64,000 nt of DNA from Beverwykella pulmonaria (Eukaryota > Ascomycota > Dothideomycetes > Pleosporales > Melanommataceae), in contig BCHH01000015.1 of NCBI GenBank assembly GCA_001599595.1, positions 208,827-272,826 on the forward strand, read 5' to 3'. Positions 55,868 through 64,000 of the stretch are shown here, in pieces. Position 1 is the first letter of the stretch. The number at the start of each line of letters is the position of its first letter. Position numbers and translations under genes: made by a program. A model generated the notes under the pieces. The model worked only from the letters and a program-made list of their open reading frames with translations. It was not told the DNA's origin and did not search any database.

Positions 55868-57487
55868 ATGGCGGACATGCCATCTTCTAAGCCCATCGTT
55901 CTCGCCAATGGTGTTGTCCTCATCCACGACGCAGATAATCACGTTGTTCCAACACAGGCCTCGGTCTTGATCAAAGATGGGAAGATTGCTAAGATCGCAA
56001 AGGATATTGAGGTTGACGAAGGGGTTGAGATCGTTGATTGCACGGATAAAATCATCTCACCGGGATTCGTGGATACACATCATCATGGATGGCAGACACA
56101 GTTGAAGGGGAGACACGCGGATCAGTTGCTTTTGGAGTATATGGTTTCTGGTAAGCACATCTTAAACCTTACTATAACCACTAGAGTTAAAGGAGAACAT
56201 AACTCAAGCTAACCCGCAACAGGAAACGCAATGTCTTTCCTCTACTCCCCGAAAGACACTTTTTACGGCCAACTAGCCGGTATGCAAGAGACCCTCACCG
56301 CCGGCACAACAACTGTAGTCGACCATGCACACCTTACCATCTCGCCCGACCACGCCCGTCTTGGCATCGCGGCAAGCACAACATCAGGCATCCGTTCAAT
56401 ATTCTGCTACACGCCCATCAAGCGTGTCAAGCACTTCAACCCACTTACCTACCACCCCAACCTCATGGAGGACTGGGTCATGCAGACCTTCTCCGAGCTC
56501 GCGAAACAGGGCCCTTTAGGTAACGGAAGAGTGACGTTGGGCTTCGCCTTCGACCTCTGGTTCCTGCCACCGCCATTCGTGAAAGCCATCTTTGGACAGG
56601 TGGCAGAAGCAGGCGTCAAGACGGTGACAACCCACTATGTCTCGATACCACAGATGGGTGGGGGCTGGCCCGGCGGCGTCCCCCAAATGCTCAAGAACTA
56701 CGACTTACTTGACGAGCGCGTCATTCTATCTCACGCCAACGGCTGCGAGCAGAAAGATGTTGAGCTTATCAAAGCAGCGGGGGCACATGTCAGCTCTACA
56801 CCAAGCACGGAACTGCAAACGGCCATGGGGAGACCTGTCGCTTTCGACGCGGCGTTTGTGGACGGCGGCGCGACAGGGAAGGCGGTAGGTGTACAGAGCC
56901 ATGCAAGTTTTGGAATCGATTGCCATTCTAACAACTCTGGCTCGATCATCTCAGAGGCGAGGCTTGGACTGCAGAACGCGAGGAACCACTTCAACGAGCA
57001 TTATCTGAAGCAGGGCAAGACTACGCAATCGTTGCCGCAGAGTTTGAGTGTGGAAGCTGCATTTAATCTCGCGACCATCAAGGGCGCGGAGGCTGTTCGG
57101 ATGGAGAAGGAGATTGGCAGAATCGAAGTTGGCTTCAACGCGGATCTAGTCGTCTTTGATGCGCTGAGTCCGGGGATGGTAGGCGCAGCGCAGCATGATC
57201 CTGTTGCGGCGATTATTCTGCATTCGAGTCCAGCTGATATTGAACTCGTGATGGTGGATGGGGTTGTGAGGAAGAGGGATGGGAAATTGCTTTCTGTGGA
57301 GGTGGATCAGGCAGCGAGAGAGACGGTGGGGAAGGATACGTTGGGTTGGGGTGAGATTGCGAGAGAAATAGTGAGGAGTAGGGAGAGGATTGAGACGGAG
57401 GTTGAGGGGATCGATTTTTTGGAGGGGGCGAAAAAGACGAGGGAGTTGTTTCATGTTGACGAGAGTGTTTTTGTTGATGGGGTTTAG
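55868..57487 (+). CDS. Metal-dependent amidohydrolase (cytosine/guanine deaminase-like, TRZ/ATZ group)
   Basis: Exons 55868..56150 and 56223..57487 (72-nt intron) encode 515 residues. The N-terminal beta-sandwich (PIVLANGVVLIHDADN, SVLIKDGKIAKI) leads to ISPGFVDTHHHGWQTQLKG with the metal-binding HxH at about residues 70-72, then GTTTVVDHAHLT, THYVSIP, ILSHANGCEQ (His ligand) and GVQSHASFGIDCHSNNSG (Asp ligand region). The C-terminal sandwich is EIGRIEVGFNADLVVFD and MVDGVVRKRDGKL. This is the amidohydrolase superfamily that deaminates or dechlorinates ring compounds; in fungi it is usually annotated by fold only and the substrate is unknown. Start 55868 is the first ATG in frame; the frame is open upstream. 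Confidence 0.88.
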
Positions 57488-57844
57488 ACGAAATGGGATG
57501 GGGGTTTGCACACAATGGTGTAGTTGGAGAGGCCGCATCCATCAAGTGATATGCCTGCTCAGAAGTGAGAAAAATTTCTTGCTCCCACTGTCTCCTGATG
57601 TGATTTCTCAGTAATTCGATCTCGTGTTTGATTCATTAGTATCACTTCATTTTAGTTTTCATATCCGTATGGGCCATGGGGGTGTTGAAGATTTCGGAGC
57701 AAAGTATGCATCAGCCATGATGATGAATACATAGCTGTACGTAGACATGCGCTTAACGAGCCTGCACACAGGCGATCTGCGACAACGTTGTTAACGAGGT
57801 TGAGGTCTAGGTGCAAGACGCAAACTTCGCCAAGTATTTCGTGT
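57488..57844. other. Intergenic region
   Basis: Convergent 3' flanks. No gene recognised. Confidence 0.5.
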
Positions 57845-58281
57845 CTATTGTGTCGCGTCTTTCTCTTTGAAGATCGCAGCTTCACCTTTTTCATTCCACC
57901 CCGCCGTCACCGTCATCGTTGAACTTATTCCCTCAACAATAGTCCTATTTCCAAAAGACATTGGATGGCTCAAAGACTGGGTCTCGCCACCACCAACGCC
58001 TGGACACTGTCCGTGGGTCGTGTCGTACGCCTCCGCGTGGCCTGAGCCTCCTCTATAACCACTAATTGGATCATAGATCCATCCCCAAAGGTATGTGCCT
58101 CGTACACGAAATTCCAAGGCCCCTGGCGTAGATCTTGTCCTCGTCAATCGTTACCCTAAACCCCTACCCTCCAATTCTCCGGTAGTTGGCTCCTGCGAAC
58201 TCGATCGACTTTCTGCAAAGCTAGCCTACCCGATGGCCTAACCAGTAGAAGATACAGGAGCATGGGAAAACGCAAGGCCAT
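57845..58281 (-). CDS. Candidate small secreted protein
   Basis: A two-exon model, 58281..58230 and 58122..57845, joined across a 107-nt intron (donor GTAGGC, acceptor ACGCCAG) gives 330 nt and 109 residues. The start MALRFPMLLYLLLVRPSGA is a good signal peptide, and the mature part (LEFRVRGTYLWGWIYDPISGY, HGQCPGVGGGETQSLSHPMSF, TMTVTAGWNEKGEAAIF) looks coding: no low complexity, one Cys, aromatic-rich. I recognise no family. The match of a signal peptide exon, a phase-1 junction and an open downstream exon supports a real gene. Splice sites are only fair, so it could also be a chance open frame. Confidence 0.45.
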
Positions 58282-59712
58282 ATCCTGGAGAGATCCGACT
58301 CAGGAAGATCATCTAAGGATAGGATGATTCCATGCTACGCAGGCCACCCTGTGCCCTGCCGTCTCTTTGCAGCTGACAGTGCCATGTCTGCCTATCACAC
58401 GTATCGACAATGACCAAAAGCGGAAACTGAGCATGAGGTCAATTCGCTTGGAATGATGCAAGCGGTCCAGAGCTGCGGTTACTGGAATGGTGTATGGTTT
58501 GCTGCGAACCGCAAGCAATGCCTGCCTCTTAAACTGGGCCGTACCGAGCGCTCCAAGCATGGGACTGTCCGCCGTTTCAAACACTGTCAGACGCAGGTCC
58601 AGACATTGTCTAGATCTCCCAACCTCCGCACGCGACTGACACGTGCGCCCATCCACCTCCGAGTTTCCAGCACATGGAAACAAGCCTCGCGCCTAAGAAC
58701 TTGCTCAAGCTAAGCATCTGGTGCCTCTGCGCTGAGCTTTAGGCGGCCCAAGCAGCCCGGGAAGGAACGAATCGTACTTGGCTTGCTTTTTGCTTGACCA
58801 AACATCGGCCCGCAAAATGTGCGCCAGCAGAGCACAAGACATAGCAAAGCCGAAAATGGCGGGTGGGCTGTGCCATCCCTGTCGCCTCTTCCGACCAACC
58901 CTGTCGCCTCTCCCGGCCAAGCGTGGCCGCCAAGGTGCCAACCGAGCGAGTTGGATATCGCAATCCCATGGCAGGATTGCGTGAGAGATAGTATGCATGC
59001 ATCAGCGTCCGCCCTCCAGAATTACAGGGTCCATCGAGTAAGTCTTGTCTCTATAAGCAGTCGTCACTAGTAGTCGAACATCAACCTCGTCTGAGTTTGA
59101 AAACCCGAATTGCCCGCTTCTTTTCACGACCTCGTAGCGTTTCTAGATCTTAAGAAATGTCAGTGCCACAATCCCATGTGCAAAGGTTCCAGCTCCGGCG
59201 CTTTCAGCGCCATGGACCTAGCAACGCCATTTCCCTCTCTTCCCCTCTCTTGCCGAGCTTTGACAAGCTCTTGGATTCTTCTCGTCGGCGACAACACCTC
59301 TTGTCCTGCCAACTCGCCATGTGCAGACGAGCTCTTGGGGTTCCAGATCATACGATCCGACCTCTCATAGCTCCGAAGAGAGATATATTTGGTCATACGA
59401 AGATGGGGAAAAAGCACTTGTCCCAACCTTAGTCTCAATATTGGGCAATCTCTTATACACAGAGGCAAAAACATTGCTCAATACCCACGCCAAGTCATCA
59501 TGGCATGTCAGCTGGACCCGTCTTGATGGTCACTGCTCGCCTGCATGGCCGTAGGTAGTTAGTATCTGAAGCGCAGCCTAGAGATCAAGTCTTTCTGCTG
59601 TTTCTCCACGGCGACTGACTTGTAGTTCGACTGCCATATATATATATATATTCATTTCATCCCAGGTCTGTGGGACTGTACCAGGTTCATTCCGATATTG
59701 CAGTCAGCAGTC
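58282..59712. other. Gene-free stretch
   Basis: 1.4 kb before the sulfate permease, unique-looking sequence. Overlapping open frames of 60-125 codons in all directions show no motif. A TA repeat (59638-59650) precedes the permease start by 60 bp. Confidence 0.45.
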
Positions 59713-62210
59713 ATGACTACCAACCCAGTCGGACGCTTCTTGGCCAAGGCTCTCTTCATCGACCTCGATTACCGCAAAGAAGCCCAGGAGCCCGTCTCCT
59801 CTGGCGCAGCTTCCATCAGCTCTGTCGAGACCTACGTTGAACGCGAGCCCACTGCGAAAGAGTACATCTCACAGTTCAAGCCCACTGGCCATGGTGTCCA
59901 GCGTTACTTTCGTGGCTTGTTCCCGTTCTGGTCCTGGATTTTCCACTACAATCTGACATGGCTTTTGGGCGATATCATTGCAGGTGAGTTGGGCCAACAC
60001 TTGAAGTTGAACGGAAATTGACTTGCAATAGGTGTAACTGTCGGATTTGTTGTTATCCCTCAAGGAATGGCGTACGCGCTGCTAGCTAAGCTTCCTCCGG
60101 AGTATGGACTGTACACCTCGTTCGTTGGCTTCTTGCTCTACTGGGCGTTTGCTACCTCCAAAGATATCACGATTGGAACCGTAGCTGTCATGTCTACCAT
60201 CGTAGGCAACATTGTCATCAAGGTCCAAAAGCATCATCCAGAAATGCAGGCCGAACAGATCGCAAGGACTCTCGCTCTCATCTCTGGATGCATTCTTATA
60301 TTCATTGGCTTGATTAGAGCTGGCTGGATTGTCGAATTTATCCCATTGATTGCCATCACATCCTTCATGACTGGTGCAGCCATCAGCATTGGTGTCGGTC
60401 AAGTTCCAGCATTGTTAGGTATCCCGGGTATCAACACTCGCGCTGCGCCATACGAAGTCATTATCAATACCTTGAAAGCTCTTCCCAAGTCGAAGTTGGA
60501 CTCTGCTATGGGGTTGAGCGCCCTCTTCATGCTGTACGGGATTCGTATCGTGTGCAGTTTCATGACCAAGAGACAGCCCAACAAGAAGAAGCTCTGGTTC
60601 TTCCTCAGCACTCTACGCATGGCGTTCGTTATTCTGCTCTACATCCTGATCAGCTATCTCGCCAATCGCCACGTCAAGGTTGCTACCAAGGCCAAATTCA
60701 AGATTCTCGGCAAGGTTCCCCGAGGTTTCAAGCACGCCGGCGCACCGACTATCAATCTCAAAATAATCAAGGCTATTCTCCCCGACCTCCCGGTCACTGT
60801 CATCGTCCTCATCTTGGAACATATCGCTATTTCTAAATCATTTGGCCGCATCAACAACTATGTTATCAATCCTTCGCAAGAACTCGTTGCTGTTGGCTTT
60901 ACCAATGTCTTTGGCCCCTTCCTTGGTGCCTATCCAGCTACTGGATCATTCTCCCGTACCGCTATCAAATCGAAGGCTGGTGTCCGGACACCTCTCGCTG
61001 GTATCTTCACTGCAGTCATCGTGCTCTTGGCTTTGTACGCCTTGACATCTGTCTTCTTTTACATTCCCTCTAGCAGTCTCGCGGCTATCATTATACACGC
61101 TGTAGGCGACTTGATTACGCCTCCTAATGTTGTCTTCCAGTTCTGGGAAACTAGTATGGCACCTTTTTGCCCTTAATTTTCTTAACTTTACTGACGTAGC
61201 TCTCAGGTCCTTTCGAAGTAGTCATTTTCTTCGCAGGTGTCCTGCTCACCATTTTCACAAATATCGAGAACGGTATCTATCTTACAATCGCTGCATCTCT
61301 TGCACTACTACTCTGGCGTCATCTCAAATCCCACGGCGCTTTCCTCGGCAAGGTCAATATTTACCGCGCTACCCCAGACTCCCTTGCCCACAAGGAATCG
61401 TATAACAATGGTGCAGAAGACCGTAAGGCCCGCGAGGCTTTCCTGCCTGTCAACCATCACGATGGCTCGAATCCCCAGATTGAAGTCGAATCACCATACC
61501 CAGGAATCTTCATTTACCGCTTCAGCGAAGGCTTCACATACCTCAACCAGCAGCACTACATGGATGAACTCGTAGAGCACGCCCAACACATTGCACGCCC
61601 CACCAAACTCGACCGCTTCGCTAAGATCGGCGACCGGCCCTGGAATGACCCCGGCCCAAGACGTGGCCAGCAGATCAATCTCAATGACAACCGCCCTATC
61701 CTCCGCGCCATCATCCTCGACTTCTCTTCTGTCAACCACGTCGATGTGACGTCCATCCAGGGTCTCGTCGACGTCCGCAACCAACTCGATCGCTATGCCG
61801 CCCCAGAGCAGGTAGAATGGCACTTCGCAGCCATCAACAACCGCTGGACTAAACGCGCTCTTACTGCTGCTGGATTCGGGTACATCTCTACGGAGCGTGT
61901 GCGCGCGCGTTCGCACTGGACGCCCGTGTACAGCTTCGCCGCTGTTGGCGATACGCCGTCTACCTCTCGTGACCCGAAAATTGGCGATGTGGAGGCCCAA
62001 GATGAGATTCACCATGTTGGTGAGAAGCATGGCGCTTTCCCTCACAAGCTCTCAGCTGTGCATGGCCAGAATAGGCCGTACTTCCACATCGATGTGCCAG
62101 CGGCTGTGGAGAGCGCGATTGTAGGCATCGAGACGAAGTTGTCGCAGGTCAGTTCTGGGAGTTCGGAGAACCACCCGCAGACTACAGAGTTGCATGCGAA
62201 GAGTGGTTGA
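59713..62210 (+). CDS. Sulfate permease (SLC26/SulP family)
   Basis: Exons 59713..59983, 60032..61153 and 61207..62210 (introns 48 and 53 nt) encode 798 residues. SulP features: VGFVVIPQGMAYALLAKLPPEYGLYTSFVG at the first helices, GTVAVMSTIVGNIV, SFMTGAAISIGVGQVPALLG, ILEHIAISKSFGRINNY, NVFGPFLGAYPATGSFSRTAIKSKAGVRTPLAG and SSLAAIIIHAVGDLI. After the membrane part, a STAS domain spans about residues 550-690 (YPGIFIYRFSEGFTYLNQQHYMDELV, AIILDFSSVNHVDVTSIQGLVDVRNQL). It takes up sulfate at the plasma membrane with protons. In fungi such genes are under sulfur control; no site was identified here. The sequence appears intact. Confidence 0.93.
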
Positions 62211-62800
62211 AGCATCGTGACTAGAGTCTAGAGTTAGAGAGTTGTAATGTATAGTCCAATCACTTTTTTCACAGAATATGTAGATGTTAATTTTTACTGT
62301 AAGCCTTGTTGGGCTGAAAAAGGCGATTGTTGTAGTTTCTGGATGCCATATACCTATCTGTCTATAAATGAGAAAGTGCAGTTTAGAGTTATTCTCTTCA
62401 CAAATGTCCATCCACGCGTGCATGTGTAGTAATATGCCACGTGCTGTACTCTATAGGTATCTGCATGAGCCCCGGCGCAGGGGCGCTTCCCAAGAATGTG
62501 TGTGTGTGTCATGCCTTGCCAATCGGCAGCAAGAACAAGAACTCAAAGAGATATGTGGTGTTCTAACAGCGGTGGGGTGATATGATCGGACCCCGCTCGT
62601 TTAACGGTTATCACATCGCATATTAACCTGGCTTTCTGCGGCCGTGCTCTTCGAAAAATTGATAATTTCATCTGCTTTTAACACTTGGTCTTCAGTATAC
62701 AAATTCCGGAGAGATAGTCTTCAAGGATTATTACATGGTCACGGCTTTGGTAGCAGTTTTCTCATTTAACACAGCTATTTAAAGGCCAGTGATCCACGAA
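62211..62800. other. Intergenic region
   Basis: 3' flank of the permease and promoter of the F-box gene. No gene or strong repeat; a short TG run near 62499-62508. Confidence 0.5.
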
Positions 62801-63835
62801 ATGAAACTAGACAACCTCCCCGACGACGTCCTGATCCCCATTTTCGCCCTCGTCACGCTCCCCTCACTCTTCTCTCTGCGCTTCGTCTGCCGCTCTACGT
62901 GCGCAGTCATCGACACGTATATTTGCAGCATTGCGCCGGCTGTGGCACGAGTCACGTTTCCGGAATGCGATGTGCTCCTGAATGCCCACCACCAAAGTCA
63001 ATCTCATAGCGGAAATAACACCCATGATGGAGGATTGACAAGACATGATCTTCGTTGGCTGAAGTCCCTAATCCCAGCACAATTGGCAGCCATTACACTG
63101 GATAAGGATAAGTTGAGACGGTATCCATATCTCAACTGCGGCTTCCCCTATGGTATTCCTGCTCAGAGTGAATGTACTGAGGCAGGGTACTGGAGGGCCA
63201 GAGTTGCAAACGGGTGGTGCGTTTTACGTCACCTTTACATAATCTCAAGAGATGTGTACGCCAAGAACTTAGATGATCTGGAGGAAGAGGAGGAAGAGGG
63301 CAGATCGCGAATATGGAAACGCAAGTTTAGCGAGAGTAGAGTGTGGCAGTCAGTTATGTGTTCGGAAAGTGAATGTAAAGAACATAGTGTTCGACGTATT
63401 TTTGAGAGGAGAAGGAGTTCTGATAAAGGTTGTAGTGGTGGGGGAGGAGATGATGGTGGAGAGGTGAAGAGAGAGTGCGAAACTCTGGACGATGTGAAGA
63501 GACGAGAGGCCATTGTCCTGAATAGGAGGTTAGATTATATCAAAACGCTGAGAGATGAAGATCTGAGGGATTACACTCATCTCTGGCGCCTTCTATATTG
63601 GTCCTTGCGGCCATATCGAAAACCCGGAACTACATTAGATGACTGCATCCAAGGATGGCGAGAAAAAGGAGCGGGAAAGCACATCACAACAATAAATTGG
63701 ACCACCATGATCAACGACATTACAACTGGCTGCTCATGGCTAAACTGGTATATCCTGCACATTGGCACGACTCCCTTCCTCCAGCAGTGGTGGCCGTCAG
63801 AGATGGCAACAATCAATCCGAATCCAAGTAATTGA
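62801..63835 (+). CDS. F-box protein, accessory type
   Basis: Single exon, 344 residues. The N-terminus KLDNLPDDVLIPIFALVTLPSLFSLRFVCRSTCAVID (residues 2-40) is a typical F-box (LPxDVL, then R-VC). It should bind Skp1 in an SCF ubiquitin ligase and select substrates with the rest of the protein, which lacks a recognised repeat domain and contains acidic runs (DLEEEEEEGR) and Cys (VMCSESECKE). The C-terminus has a WxxM and WLNWYILHIGTTPFLQQWWP segment. Such single-exon F-box proteins are expanded in filamentous ascomycetes; the target is unknown. The gene starts at the first ATG after a few upstream codons. Confidence 0.83.
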   Translation: MKLDNLPDDVLIPIFALVTLPSLFSLRFVCRSTCAVIDTYICSIAPAVARVTFPECDVLLNAHHQSQSHSGNNTHDGGLTRHDLRWLKSLIPAQLAAITLDKDKLRRYPYLNCGFPYGIPAQSECTEAGYWRARVANGWCVLRHLYIISRDVYAKNLDDLEEEEEEGRSRIWKRKFSESRVWQSVMCSESECKEHSVRRIFERRRSSDKGCSGGGGDDGGEVKRECETLDDVKRREAIVLNRRLDYIKTLRDEDLRDYTHLWRLLYWSLRPYRKPGTTLDDCIQGWREKGAGKHITTINWTTMINDITTGCSWLNWYILHIGTTPFLQQWWPSEMATINPNPSN

Positions 63836-64000
63836 TTGATCAATTGATTATGTAACAATTCAATCAATTCAATCTGTTTGTATGGATTTTTGCAATCAAT
63901 TCAGTCACTGCCTCAAAGATTGATTGGATAATTGATCCAATTGATACCTATTTTATAAGGCCATAAGTTTATATGTACGAGTAAGCTCCTAGGCAGTTTT
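63836..64000. other. A+T-rich tail with repeated ATTGATT motif
   Basis: ATTGATT / AATCAAT and near variants recur on both strands from about 63828 to 63945. No gene. Confidence 0.7.

Noticed and set aside
1..64000. tRNA, rRNA or snRNA genes
   Set aside because: Visual search for B-box-like GGTTCGANTCC and for conserved rRNA segments found nothing convincing; a tRNAscan run would be decisive.
1..64000. Secondary-metabolite or gene-cluster organisation
   Set aside because: No polyketide synthase, non-ribosomal peptide synthetase, terpene synthase or pathway regulator is present; the epoxide hydrolase and MFS transporter are far apart and lack partners.

Overview
The window is nuclear DNA of a filamentous ascomycete (Pezizomycotina), most like a Dothideomycete. 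The grounds are: short GT-AG introns of about 46-110 nt inside conserved genes, a trifunctional HIS4, an L-arabinitol 4-dehydrogenase, fungus-only membrane families (DUF7703, Pth11/rhodopsin-like), and a Fot1/pogo transposon with the nonsense-riddled but frame-intact body expected of repeat-induced point mutation (RIP). The class assignment is inference. Exon joins were worked out by hand; for almost every multi-exon gene the exon lengths sum to a multiple of three.

Layout. 1-30 kb is mostly conserved housekeeping sequence: a 3'-truncated Ngg1/Ada3-like gene (-), a PA-TM-RING ubiquitin ligase (+), L-arabinitol dehydrogenase (+), epoxide hydrolase (-), HIS4 (+), an Artemis-like nuclease (-), an unknown acidic protein (+), COP9 subunit 7 (-), a CCC2-type copper ATPase (+), a Rab GTPase with a large insertion (+), a small broken gene (-), a PAF-acetylhydrolase-like esterase (+) and an SRA-YDG protein (+).

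31-46.5 kb is an accessory compartment, gene-poor with long empty stretches. It holds the 1849-bp Fot1-like element (perfect 58-bp terminal inverted repeats, TA target duplication, 14 in-frame stops), a long secreted Ser/Thr/Pro-rich protein, three membrane proteins (DUF7703 7-TM, an unknown Cys-containing protein, a Pth11-like receptor with five introns) and an 883-bp hAT-like non-autonomous element with an 8-bp target duplication and nested inverted repeats.

46.5-64 kb returns to ordinary genes: a CCHC zinc-knuckle protein with a GC-AG intron (-), an MFS transporter (-), HRD3 (+), a possible BTB-like protein (+), an amidohydrolase (+), a candidate small secreted protein (-), a sulfate permease (+) and an F-box protein (+).

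There is no biosynthetic cluster or operon-like unit. Functional links are loose: HRD3, the PA-RING protein, the F-box protein and CSN7 all serve ubiquitin pathways but are scattered. The SRA-YDG gene beside a RIP-inactivated transposon, and the two transposable elements with clean ends, are the most interesting features. No rRNA, tRNA or CRISPR was recognised.
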